Assembly (NCBI GenBank): GCA_017165825.1
Contig: CM029377.1
Span: 22,973,837 to 23,037,836, forward strand
Direction of reading: 5' to 3'
Length of the DNA stretch: 64,000 bases
Source: Hepsetus odoe
Taxonomy: Eukaryota > Chordata > Actinopteri > Characiformes > Hepsetidae
A program made the translations under genes and the position numbers. The notes beneath the pieces were generated by a model, which was given only the letters and a program-made list of their open reading frames with translations, did no database searches and was not told where the DNA came from. Within the stretch, counting starts at the first letter, position 1, and each line of letters starts with the position of its first letter. Below are positions 1-9,630 of this stretch, in pieces.

Positions 1-834
1 ACGGGCAGAGAAAGCCTCTGGTGGAGATCCTGTCCACAGATACTTCAGATGAGAATATAAACTTCGTAACAGAGAGGACCAAGAAATTAAGTTTCAGGAT
101 TATTTCCCCTCCACACTCCCAGTATCGAGGAGGGAGGCTAGGACTATTCAGAATCCCCTGACCTCTGCTGAAACCTATTGGCCAACTAGACGAAGACTTC
201 TCAGTGAACCTGTTCAGAACATACCCGTACATATTGCTGGACCCGTACATAGTGCCAGTGGAGGACCCACAGATACCAGAGGCTGCGGAATTAGTCAAAC
301 CCCCTCCTGCTCAGAAGAGAGGAGTAACCCAGGTTGCCAAGTGTAAGGTCAGTAAAAGCAAAGCACAAGTTATCATGCCTCTTGGAGATGGAAGCACACA
401 GTTACCCAGGCCTCGCAAAAGCCAGCAGTGCCAGAGGAGAGCAACAGCGTTTACTGCAGCAGTGGAAGGATACCTTTCCTTTATTGCAGCCAGTGCACCC
501 AAAAGAGTCTTCATGCCGGCTGTTCTTCCCCCAAACCTCTTGCTAAAGGCCTGTGTGAATGTCATCCCCGTTGGCACAACACTACAACATTTGTACGAAA
601 GAGACGAAAAATTCCACACCTCAGATTATGAAACGATAGTCATGGAGAGCGAGAAGGACAGAGACTGGAGGTGGAGCACGCACTGGGTAAAGAACTCTTC
701 CCCTTCTAACCACAGAGAGATCATTACGGGTGGTTTTGTTTCTGATGTATTCCAGGTTCGTGTCTGGTTTCATGTTTCTGTTAAATAAAAGTACTTCAGG
801 AATGATGTCCTTCCCGCTCCCCGCCACCGTGACA
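1..834 (+). mobile_element. 3' end of a second LTR-type element, related to the 4.1-8.3 kb element
   Basis: The last ~29 bp (806-834), ending CCCCGCCACCGTGACA, match the terminal ~29 bp of the complete element's LTR with about four differences. AATAAA at 784-789 sits a similar distance from the end. Right after 834 the sequence becomes SINE, starting AGTGTTTAGGGAATAGG, so this element too lies inside that SINE family. The LTR start and the rest of the element were not located and would lie partly outside the window. Bases 8-150 are open (starting KPLVEILSTDTSDEN) and 204-788 are open for 194 codons; neither translation is recognised. These could be element protein, a captured host fragment or chance. 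Confidence 0.5.
204..788 (+). pseudogene. Unidentified 194-codon open frame at the end of the first LTR-type element
   Basis: ATT/GTG-type or upstream initiation is possible, since the frame is already open before 204. The product is basic in the middle (KCKVSKSKAQ, RPRKSQQCQRR) and ends two bases before an AATAAA signal. No motif is recognised. The preceding frame (8-150) stops at TGA 149-151. Part or all of 204-788 probably belongs to the LTR, so translation is doubtful. Confidence 0.2.
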
Positions 835-1000
835 AGTGTTTAGGGAATAGGATGCAAAATTGAAAGGTCATGGGTTTGAATCCCAGACCAGCAGGATGCC
901 CTAAGGTACCCTTGAGCAAGGTACTGTCCCCATCACTGCTCCCTGAGCACAGGCTCAGAGCGAGTGCCACTGCTTTCTGACTAAAACCAGACTTCAGTAA
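835..1000 (+). repeat. tRNA-derived SINE (family A), 5' cut by LTR element
   Basis: Contains GGGTTTGAATCCCAGACCAG (box-B-like) and the family core GAGCAAGGTACTGTCCCCAT. The 5' head is replaced by the LTR end at 834. Confidence 0.75.
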
Positions 1001-2486
1001 ATGACATTTGAATCTAAACTAACATCAGCGTAAGTTAGCATGCAGGTTCATTTCTTTCTTCCAGAGGCAGTAAATGCTTCCTCTAAGAGCAGCCTGCCTC
1101 ACGCAGATCACTCAGCTGAAATAAGTCTAAACCCTCAGGGGTTCTTGGAGCTAAAAGTCTGACCTTCCACTAAACCAGTTGGCGAACCATGTCCTAGAAC
1201 AAAAGTTCTCGTCATTTAATGTCCTCTCCCTCCATTCTTCTTATGAGCACACTGGTCTCAACTGATGCAAAACTATAAAAGGTTAGATTAACAGAGAAAC
1301 TATAGGTCAAGCCTGAATCTCAGATTGATTTGCAGCTCTTCAATGAAATGTGGCCAATTAGAGAAATAAAAGTGATACGTGTTACGCACACAGACCAATA
1401 AACACAGCAGCCGGCTCCCGTTGGTACAGATGTATTGACGTGTGTATCTCAAGTAGGAATTAAATGCATTAGCACAGGTTCACAAAGCTCCAATACCGCC
1501 AGACAAGCTGTGTTTGCCAATGAACGCAAGCTAATTAACCTTTCATCCAACTTCTATCCAAATGAACTCCCCAGGCACTGTGATGGTGTATTAAATACAC
1601 AAACTGGGGTCAAAAAGTAGAGTCACAGCATTACTACAAAAAGTACGAAAGCAATGAACAAATTCTGGTCCTCTGGTGCAGAATAAAAAGAGTCCAAATT
1701 TGAATATGTGATCAATATTAGGTTTGTCCGCAAAGTTTTGTTCTTGGCAAATATCCCATGGAGCCCAATGAGCACGCAACCCTGCATTTTACACATAGTG
1801 TGTGCTATTAGTTTGAAAGGGTTTTGTTTCCATGTGAAAAGCTGATCAGATTTTAGGTGTACAGCTGTGTAATTGAGCTCATCCTCTTCGCTGAAGTGAA
1901 CGAAATCAGAGTAATTCATGTTTTGGGTGATTTTGAGATGGAACGAAAGCAGATGGTAATTAAACCAGTCTTTTTATCAACACATCAAGCAAGTCTGGTC
2001 CAATTAATAATGAAAAATGAGTGTCTGCCCTCCAAAAAAAAAATCAACATCATGAAACCAAGCTTAAAATGTCCTAATTTCTACTGAAAACAGGCTCCTT
2101 TTAATCACGCAGATGTCTTATATTACCGGTGTACTACTGGTGGGAGAAGAACAGCAATCATCAAAGCACAATTTCTAATAAAATGGCCAGTGAGGTGTAA
2201 AGTGTATAAGAGACATTGTATTAAGCCTTTACATCCAGTGACACACTTTTTTTTCTTTACATTCATTCCTAATGCACCCCCCCACACAACCAACACATAC
2301 ACATACACAACTTCTCTTCATTGTTTAATCCCTGACAGTCATTTTTATCTCTCTAGCCCATAATGGCAATCATTGCATGCAGGTTCTGGATCTGTTTTAA
2401 TAAATGTAACAATTCCTCATCAGCACAGTCAGAGGAGGCCCATTTTCAAACAGCGTGATGGCATGTCACTTGCTAGGCTTGGAAGA

Positions 2487-2521
<35 letters not shown>

Positions 2522-2809
2522 GTAAATGCTTATCATTGTAGCATTAAGTGTGGTGTGAATTAATGTGGATGCCTGTGTGTGTCTGAATGTTTAAATGTGG
2601 CTGCAAAAAAAAAAAAAAAAATGTGGTAAATCTGACTAATCCAATGACTGGAAAGCTGATAGTGCCTCATGCTATTTTGCAACATTCACTCAACGGTGTA
2701 TTTCTGATTGCACTGTCAGTCCATGATTATAGGTTTCAATGCATTTAGTATTACTCTCTCAGCTTGCTAGAGTCACAGAAAACTTAAGTAGAGATGTGCA
2801 AAAAATGTC
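1001..2809. other. No gene seen
   Basis: Unique-looking AT-rich DNA with one GT run and a T/A-rich end. A lone MITE end-like string (TTCTAATAAAATGGCCAGTG) lies near 2173. Confidence 0.6.
2489..2520. repeat. (GT)n microsatellite
   Basis: Pure dinucleotide run. Confidence 0.95.
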
Positions 2810-3030
2810 TTTAACAAACTGGTTCCGTTACTTTCCTTAGAACAAATGAAAATGTACAGACTCTGAAATGTATTCCAGAGCATAAAAGTAAAAAGTACAG
2901 GAATGTACTAAGAGTATAAAAGTAAAAACTACAGGAATGTTCTGAGAGTATAAAGTAAAACGTACAGGAATTTACTGGGAGTATAAAGTAAAAAGTTCAG
3001 GAATGTACTGAGAGTGTAAAGTGAGACGTG
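2810..3030. repeat. Short tandem array of AAAGTACAGGAATGTACT-type units
   Basis: Four to five imperfect ~33-bp units of the form GAGTATAAAGTAAAAAGTAC followed by AGGAATGTACT. The AGTAAAAAGTAC pattern is common at the ends of fish hAT-type MITEs, so this may be a MITE remnant. Confidence 0.5.
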
Positions 3031-3139
3031 TCTCCTCTGAAGGACGTTTGTTGCGTCTGTTTGTGCTGAAATTGAACTGAATCTCATTCCATATTAATAG
3101 AATTAAAAGACTATTAAAGCCTCGAACTTCAACTTGAAT

Positions 3140-3420
3140 AAAAACAATCTATTGAAAATAATGAACATTAACTTCACTGCTTCGCTCTCATCCATGTCTC
3201 TACTAGTTCTCCCATCATGGACATCACACTTTTCTCTGTCTCTATGATTGAAAAGTAGAATAAAACATCCTTTCCGACCACTTACCTTGATTTTTCCTGA
3301 CCTGGTAGTCAAAGGTCAGAATCAAAGAAAGGCTCTAGGTAGACTACAGTCCAACATCAGGCTTAAAAGCAGAATTAATAAAACTGGGGAAGTTTTAAAC
3401 ATTGTCCAGGATACCGACCC
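3140..3420 (-). repeat. Dispersed repeat shared with 60.9 kb
   Basis: About 80 bp (around 3160-3240), read on the minus strand, match 60915-60985 on the plus strand, including GAACTAGTAGAGACATGGAT and AGTGTGATGTCCATGA. The neighbouring sequence (AAAGGTCAGAATCAAAG) has a weaker counterpart near 61780. Family unknown; probably a DNA transposon remnant. Confidence 0.55.
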
Positions 3421-3989
3421 TCACTCTGGGTAAAAGGAGTTTGTCCCACTCGCTACACCACTTACAGGGTGATTAATGACGTGAAAAGATGAAAAGGAAG
3501 TAAACGAGACAAAGGAAAAGAAAAATCTCATCAGGCCATAAGTAATACTTCCTGTTATTTCCTTTTTTTCACTTTAAAACTTCTGAAAAAGACAACTAGA
3601 GAAACCTTCAAAGGTTCAGTTTTTAGATCTGGTTTAGACAAGAGAAGTGAAGGAAGACACAGGGGAACTGGACCTGACTAAGCTAGACTTAAATAGCACT
3701 CCTGAAATGACCCTAGGCCTGGGTTTTGCGCTTACATAAACAGGCTTAGCTAATCAACCCAATCAGGGAGGAGGAGCTCCCTGCCGTCCTCTAGTGGCTT
3801 AAATGAAACGTCCTTTAAAGAAAATTCTGTTGACCTTTAAATTTGATGTTTAAATTTGAACTTTTTGAGTTGAGTTGGTCTACAGTTGGTTGATTGCACT
3901 CTTGGGATGCCATATGGCTCTTGTAGCACTTTAAAATGTCTTCTTTTATTCATTTGTCGGAAATAGTTCTCAGAAAGCCATTAATCCAA

Positions 3990-4100
3990 CCACTAATCCG
4001 TTATCTCAAACCAGTAGGTTGCCATGAGGTACACTTGATCATGATACCGTCCCCATCACTGCTCCCTGGGTGCTGGATATAGCTGTCCACTGGCTGCACC
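3990..4100 (+). repeat. SINE family A, left half, split by the LTR element
   Basis: Core ACCGTCCCCATCACTGCTCC is present. The copy resumes at 8335 after the LTR element, giving a clean nested insertion. Confidence 0.8.
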
Positions 4101-4444
4101 TGTGACGGTGGCGGGGTGCCGGAAGGACGCCAGTGTTGAGCCAGGAGTTAGGAACACTGTTTTATTATCCACAGTTTACAAATACAAGAAGCAAGGGCTG
4201 CAGTTCGAATCAAAACCTAAGAACAGAGGAACTGCAGCCTAAACCAGGTAATCCAAATCCAAATCCAAAACCAAAACCACCCTCACACATAGGCATAGCC
4301 TACCTAATGAGCCACGCTCTGTTCTGACTCATCGGGGCTTAAATAGTCAGCCCCAATGATGCACACCTGTGCCTGCATGGGCTCAGGTGTGCTCAGTCAG
4401 AACAGAGCGCCCTCTAGCGTGCCCAAAACACCCCACATGTGACA
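4101..4444 (-). repeat. 3' LTR of the element (left copy)
   Basis: 344 bp, TG...CA ends. On the minus strand it begins TGTCACATGTGGGG. It has a TATA-like CTATTTAAG at 4338-4346 and AATAAA at 4161-4166. A short CCAAAT/CCAAAA array at about 4249-4285 has fewer units than in the right copy, which accounts for the 18-bp length difference. Confidence 0.9.
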
Positions 4445-4463
4445 GAATCCCCCCCCCAAAAGG
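4445..4463 (-). promoter_or_regulatory. Polypurine tract next to the 3' LTR
   Basis: On the minus strand a run of nine G followed by ATTC lies directly before the LTR start TGTCAC. This is the expected place and composition for the plus-strand primer of an LTR retroelement, and it helps fix the orientation as minus. Confidence 0.65.
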
Positions 4464-4756
4464 CGCGGCTCCCGACGTGCCAAAACATAGCCGTACCTCT
4501 GGGGGGAGGCCAAGAACAACCAAACTTGACAGAAACAAAAGTCCCTCGTGGGGACACACGGTCAGGTCCACAAAAAAAAACAAAAAAAAACACAAAAAGG
4601 ACCTCCGACCAGTCATATCAGGCAGCTGGGGGTGGTGAGGGGAATCCCAGCAGTTCAGTCCACCCTTTCGATTGGTGCCTGCACCCGACCCTGAAGTCCC
4701 TGGAGGCATCGCCTGATTCGGTGGAACGGCTGAACTTGACTGAACCTGGAAGAGAG

Positions 4757-5440
4757 CTAGACATAGACGTTACGGGGTTCAAAGGGGAAGTCTTTTTCAA
4801 AAAAGTCCAAACCCTGCTTCCAACCCCTGTCAGCCTTGTTCCTCACGTCTCTCCTCCCCGAATCTACAGTGCCGAAGTCCTCGTTCGCTTTCTTGAACTG
4901 ATGATTGTTGATGTCCCTTGCCGTTTTCCTTTTCTTGGTCCTGGTTCTCGGCCGCTTGGGGCCCAGTGACGCAGTTTCCCAGCTCCTGGTTCTCCTAGGC
5001 GAAGTTCCACATGGACTCCTCCACCAGCCACCTTGTTCTGGGTCTGCTGAATCGTGAGGGTGAGCTGACGGTAGGGGGTCCGAATGCAGCTGCTCCATCT
5101 CTGGACTCTTTACCTGTTTCTCCATTGGACTGTTCTTCAGCTGCTCCGTTTTGGCATTTACCCTCTGGGTTCCAGCACACACTGTTGTCAGTGAAGTGAG
5201 TCGAGATTCGATGATTGCCAATTTGCCTTCCATACCTCTGACCTGCTTCTCTAGCTCGGTGAGCTTACTGGCCTCACAATGGACCTCTCTCAGTTCAGCC
5301 TGCAGAGCGACGTTGTGGTTCTGCACCTGTCTCAGCTCTGCCCTGGTCTGATTCAACTGCTCCTCCATAGTGGCTAGTTTAGCTTCCAGTTTCTCCTGAA
5401 CGGTTGGAGTCTCAACTCTCCTCGTTGTCTGGCATACGGC
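4757..5440 (-). pseudogene. Coiled-coil and basic C-terminal segment of the same frame
   Basis: Same frame again after TAG 5441-5443, open to TAG at 4757-4759. It starts with a heptad-like coiled coil (MEEQLNQTRAELRQVQ, about 5368-5200), then a low-complexity Ser/Pro part. A Lys/Arg cluster (GPKRPRTRTKKRK) resembles a nuclear localisation signal, and an Asp/Phe-rich tail follows. No zinc knuckle or pol motif is seen. The 312 bp between its end and the polypurine tract are noncoding. Confidence 0.45.
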
Positions 5441-6043
5441 CTAGTTTCTCTGTTCATGTGTTTTCCCTAGCCCCTCTCCTTGGAAAACCGTCTTAGCTTG
5501 TACCTTTAATCTGGAGACCTCTCTGTCTTCTCTGAATTTGCTGCTTCTTCCCTGACGTTCACCTTTGTCTTGAGCTAAAGCCTCTTCTCTTTCTGTTTCC
5601 CCTTCATTCAAGGCCGAGGCACTCACCTGTGGCATAGTGGTCTTTTCGGTCAGCTGCTGGTAGAGTCCCGTCAGCAACTCCCCCTGTTCTGCGATCCGAA
5701 CATTTCCGCAGCTGATCTGCTCACCTCCGAGGTGGGACTGGATTGTCCTCGCCGCTCTGCGCTGCACAGCCAGATCCCTCACCTGCTTTCCTCTGAATGC
5801 CTTTGGCAAGCAAATTGCAGCATGTTCAAACATCTGATACCTCTGTCCTTGTTGAAGTCCAGGTTTCCACCTTCTGAACCTCCTCTGACGACCGCCTGTG
5901 GCCCAGTGCGGTCTCTTGACGACAGATCCCCGCTGGTGCGTTCTCACTGCAGCCTGAGTAAAGACAGCAGCTTTGTGCATAGCATCAACCTTTTTTCCAA
6001 CCAAAAAACCTCTAAAAGCTGCCTGGATGCATATCGCAGACCT
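5441..6043 (-). pseudogene. Continuation of the IQ-repeat frame (middle segment)
   Basis: This follows the TGA at 6044-6046 in the same frame with no shift and stays open to TAG at 5441-5443. The first codons after the stop again spell an IQ unit (CIQAAFRGFLVGKK), so the stop sits inside a repeat rather than at a natural end. Further weak IQ units (AAICLPKAFRGKQVRD, ARTIQSHL) are followed by a Glu/Arg/Lys-rich stretch. An internal ATG would allow 187 residues. Confidence 0.5.
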
Positions 6044-7822
6044 TCACAACACCTGGAATCTTTCATGTTCACTTTTGCCCTTAATGTAGGACCTATAATA
6101 TCTTTGAATGTAGATGGCTGACACCCTTATGGCCTGGTACTTTGCTATCTCCCTGTGTCTTCTGAACACAGCCTGAATCAGGGAAGCTGCCTGATGGTGC
6201 AGGATCACCTCCTTTCTGACCCTCTGACCTCTGAAGCAGGCTTGTAGGAACATTGCAGCAGAGCGCAATTTCAAAAATGCCTCTCTCTGTTTTCTGGCCT
6301 CAAGTGTGGAACGATACCTTAACTGGATTGCAACGACAGTATGTTTGATGCATAAAAATCGTGTCCAAGCACAGTGAGCCCGGTAAGCACATTGTATCGC
6401 AGTGGCAGCCTGGTGCTTCTTTTTCAGAGTCTGTCTGGTCTTCATCCCTTGGAATGCAGCCTGCAGAACAACAGCAGCCATTTTTTTCTCCTTCAAAGAC
6501 TTCATTTCTTGCTTCATCATCTTGTGAGCTCTGTAATGTCGTTGAACAGTCTTGGCTGCCCACAGTAGCTTCAGGTAGTACTTTCTGCTCATGTGTCTCC
6601 TCACCTGCGCCTGAAGGGTTACTGCAGCCTCATGTTCAATTCTTACTGTGTTATTGTGATTCACGCTGGCCGTGATCCCACGTTCTAGGTATCTAGCCTG
6701 CTTTTCCTGAAGTTCCCCATTTACTGCAGCTAGTTCCTCCTGAAGGGAATATACTTGAAACTGGTGGCTCACCTGCAGCTGGTGTATAACAGCCTGAAGA
6801 GAGGCGTTGCCATCCTCCAACCTCTTGCACTTTGTTTTCAAGGCGGCCAGATCCTGACTTTGTGTACTGAGTTCTTGATCTTTGGTGAGGAGCTCGGCCT
6901 CCATTTCCTGGAGCTGCTCGACTAAAAGGTTTTTGTTCCGTCTCTCTGCGCCCAGAACAGACAGCCAGACCTTCTGAGATTCCTGTAGTTCATGTTCCAA
7001 TTCCTGGATTCTCGAAGTTAGTTCTCTTACCCGAAAAGGTTCCTCTGTTGCCCTCTGCTCAGCAGACGGGTTTGTGGAGCTGGGGTTGTGTACTGTGCCA
7101 GGTGCGGGCCTCTTACCCTTCTTTTGTTGTTTCCGCGGCGTTTCCGCCATTTTCTCGCCGCGGTTCACATAGGGCGGGGTCTCCGCGGACGGACCGCTAT
7201 GGTCGCTGCACGGCGCTGTCTCCGCGGACGGACCGCTGTGGTCGCTGCACGGCGCTGTCTCCGCGGACGGACCGCTGTGGTCGCTGCACGGCGCTGTCTT
7301 CGCGAATGGGGCACTGTGGTCACTGCACGGCGCTGTCTTCGCGAATGGAGCGCTGTGGTTGGTGAATGCAGCGAGTTCCACCGATATCCAGTGTTGTGGT
7401 TGGTGGAGAGCAGGAGCCGGAAAAGAAAGGGGCGCAAACGAAGCCTCTTCCTCAAGGAATCGCCCCTTTTTTCTTTGTTTTCGCTGGGTTTTACCCTTCT
7501 GATGACCGTGTTTCATACAGGGCGGGGTCTCCGTGGACGGATCGCTGTGATTGGAGCACAGCGTTGTCGCCGCGGACGGACCGCTGTGATCGGTGGAAGA
7601 GGCGGGTTCCACCGATATCCAGTGTTGTGGTTGGTGGAGAGCAGGAGCCGGAAAAGAAAGGGGTAAAGAAAGGGGCGCAAACGAAGCCTCTTCCTCGAGG
7701 GGTCGCCCCAATGACATCACCTCTACCACAGCCCGAACCGCCCAAACCGCTCGACAGCACTCCTTCAGCCGTTCGCCAAACTCAAAATTGAGCGATCCAG
7801 CAGGTCCAGGCGTCGCGAGAGC
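6044..7822 (-). pseudogene. ASPM-like IQ-repeat / coiled-coil protein, N-terminal segment inside the LTR element
   Basis: Open from 7822 to TGA at 6044-6046 (a GTG-initiated reading from 7729 gives 561 residues). In order: a duplicated Ser/Pro/Thr-rich part with 13-residue repeats of the type CSDHSGPSAETAP; basic KKG-rich stretches; a long coiled coil (about 7040-6690) rich in E, Q and L; then tandem IQ-type units with a hydrophobic-Gln-x3-Arg pattern, such as LQACFRGQRVRK, IQAVFRRHRE and VLQAAFQGMKTR, alternating with AA-x-x-IQ-x-x-YR units. Paired IQ repeats of this spacing are typical of ASPM, a spindle-pole protein whose IQ units bind calmodulin. The calponin-homology N-terminus of ASPM is absent. 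I read this as a host-derived or host-like sequence carried by the retroelement; a myosin-like or other IQ protein is the alternative source. Confidence 0.6.
7160..7365 (-). repeat. 39-bp tandem repeats in the element's N-terminal coding part
   Basis: About five units of 39 bp containing GCGGACGGACCGCTGTGG or close variants encode the 13-residue repeat. Repeats keep the frame because the unit is a multiple of three. A larger duplication covers this block plus the neighbouring sequence at about 7366-7455 and again at about 7590-7700, both containing GATATCCAGTGTTGTGG. Confidence 0.75.
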
Positions 7823-7879
7823 TCAGTGGCGGTGACTCTCTGCATCGTGGCGCCCCAGCTGCCACGATGGCAGCGCTTC

Positions 7880-7969
7880 TCAGAGGTCCTCAATCTGGGC
7901 TCCCAGTGCTCGCTCTAGCTCCTCCAGCCACTCCTCACGGCTCTTGACGTCCCGGTTTTGGTGGCTCAT
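7880..7969 (-). pseudogene. LTR-adjacent 29-codon leader reading frame
   Basis: An ATG lies 3 bases inside the 5' LTR edge (7967-7969) and opens 29 codons rich in E, R and L (it begins MSHQNRDVKSREEW), ending at TGA 7880-7882. It is in the same frame as the three long segments downstream. After this stop the frame meets a second TGA at 7823-7825 and is then open to 6047. This may be the original start of the element's protein, or a remnant of a gag-like leader. No family is recognised. Confidence 0.45.
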
Positions 7970-7972
7970 TTC

Positions 7973-8334
7973 TGTGACGGTGGCGGGGTGCCGGAAGGAC
8001 GCCAGTGTGGAGCCAGGAATTAGGAACACTGTTTTATTATCCACAGTTTACAAATACAAGAAGCAAGGGCTGCAGTTCGAATCAAAACCTAAGAACAGAG
8101 GAACTGCAGCCTAAACAAGGTAATCCAAATCCAAATCCAAATCCAAATCCAAATCCAAATCCAAATCCACCCTCACACATAGGCATAGCCTACCTAATGA
8201 GCCACACTCTGTTCTGACTCATCGGGGCTTAAATAGTCAGCCCCAATGATGCACACCTGTGCCTGCATGGGCTCAGGTGTGCTCAGTCAGAACAGAGCGC
8301 CCTCTAGCGTGCCCAAAACACCCCACATGTGACA
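7973..8334 (-). repeat. 5' LTR of the element (right copy)
   Basis: 362 bp and nearly identical to the left LTR. Its CCAAAT array at about 8123-8170 is longer by three hexamers and uninterrupted. In minus orientation it would supply the promoter, with the TATA-like box at 8228-8236. AATAAA is at 8033-8038. Confidence 0.9.
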
Positions 8335-8405
8335 ACACCATATGTGGGTTAAATGCAGAGGATGACCTTCTGCTGTGCTGTGCTCACAGTGACAAATAGT
8401 CACTT
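8335..8405 (+). repeat. SINE family A, right half
   Basis: Starts ACACCATATGTGGGTTAAATG and continues through AGTCACTTTCTCT, the usual 3' part and tail of this SINE. Confidence 0.8.
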
Positions 8406-9254
8406 TCTCTAATTTCACCAAATATGAAATGCGTCAATTAATTGAACAAGCAAAATCATTTTTCTAAATTTTCTCTAAAATAAATTCACAAATTATCCAG
8501 AAATGGCTTCTGTGGAGAAATATTAAATGATTTTAATTCAAAATAAAGTTTTAATAGTCTGGTCCAGGCTAAATTTGGACTTTGAGTGTTAATGCAGTGC
8601 CGTACAAGTGCAGTATAAATGTAAATATCGCAGAATAAAAGCAGTGGTGCTTCTCAATGGGAAATGTCTTTCATTATTTTGAACAAGAAATAAGTATTAA
8701 TGATCAGTGATCTTTACTTTCTATTTATTAAACTCTCCCAGCGAGAGAGGGTCGGATGAGCACATTTGCTTTCCCCTAAGAAGAGACAAATGAAAGAAAA
8801 AGACTCCGACAGACTGAGACGGGGAAGAGATTGGAAAAAAAGAAAATGGATTTATAATGAAATGTTGTTGCGATTAGACTGGCTGAGATGAGTTAACCCA
8901 CCTGTGAGACAATTTAGAATTTAAATATATTACTTTCAGATCAAAGTGAGGAAACCACAGGGCTGGTAGTTGGGAGGCGGGTTCGAGAAACAGTGGAAAA
9001 TTGCTTAAGCCTCACGCTGATTTCAAAGGAATTAACCAACCGTCCATGAGAAGGAAAAGAATCTGTTATTACTTTAGTCCAAAAGATTTCCTCTGGGCTG
9101 CGATTGAATTCATTTTTATAAATAATGCACACCTTATAGAATCAGAGAACATAAGCAAGTCCTTCATTATTGAACTACATGATTTTTGAGGCAAGCGTTT
9201 GATGACTGGGTTCGTTAAAAGGACACAGAATAGCACAAATGTAGACCACATGCC
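8406..9254. other. No gene seen
   Basis: AT-rich, no recognised repeat or coding sequence. Confidence 0.6.
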
Positions 9255-9476
9255 TACCATGCGATGCTGTGAAGTGAAACTGTGTTTTGTGAACCAAATA
9301 AATCCTCTGCATTTCGCCCACACGCCGTGTAGCAGCTTTGTTGAGCACCCATGGAGCAGTGATGGGTACAGTACCTTGCTCAAGGGAACCTCGGGGCAAC
9401 CTGCTGGTCTGGGACTTGAACCCATGACCTTCAGATCTTGGGGCCAACTCCCTAACCACTAGGCCACCAGTGCCCT
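9255..9476 (-). repeat. SINE family A
   Basis: Minus-strand copy. It includes the head GGTGGCCTAGTGGTTAGGG, a box-B-like GGGTTCAAGTCCC and the core around 9360-9400. Confidence 0.85.
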
Positions 9477-9630
9477 GGTTAAAGTCTCCAAAAACAATGA
9501 TTTCATGGTTTGAGGACCAGGAAAACCTTCTGATGATGATCTTGAGACTGAGAGGAACTGTTAATCAATAAATGCTTTTGAGGTAAAGGACTATTTTGAC
9601 TTTTTTTTATTTGACCATTATATGAAACCG

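Larger units (their letters stand above)
4101..8334 (-). mobile_element. Complete LTR-flanked retroelement carrying an ASPM-like IQ/coiled-coil reading frame
   Basis: Two near-identical direct repeats (4101-4444 and 7973-8334) start TG and end CA and enclose 3528 bp. Orientation is minus: a G-rich polypurine tract abuts the left repeat, and within each repeat a CTATTTAAG box precedes AATAAA. The element splits a SINE copy, with GCACC on the left and ACACC on the right as a likely 5-bp target duplication with one mismatch. Outside a short variable CCAAAT array the repeats differ at only about four positions, so the insertion is young. No gag zinc knuckle, protease, reverse transcriptase or integrase was recognised; the interior is taken up by an IQ-motif, coiled-coil frame. 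It is probably non-autonomous and mobilised by a related full element. Confidence 0.85.

Noticed and set aside
2880..3020. Possible CRISPR-like direct repeats
   Set aside because: Units are adjacent and imperfect with no unique spacers, and the DNA is vertebrate.
7048..7835. Several plus-strand frames over the LTR element interior (Arg-rich repeats)
   Set aside because: They mirror the 39-bp repeats of the minus-strand frame, and the LTR signals place transcription on the minus strand.
8123..8170. CCAAAT array read as an Asn/Pro-rich protein
   Set aside because: It is the hexamer array of the LTR and is not preserved as coding between the two LTRs.
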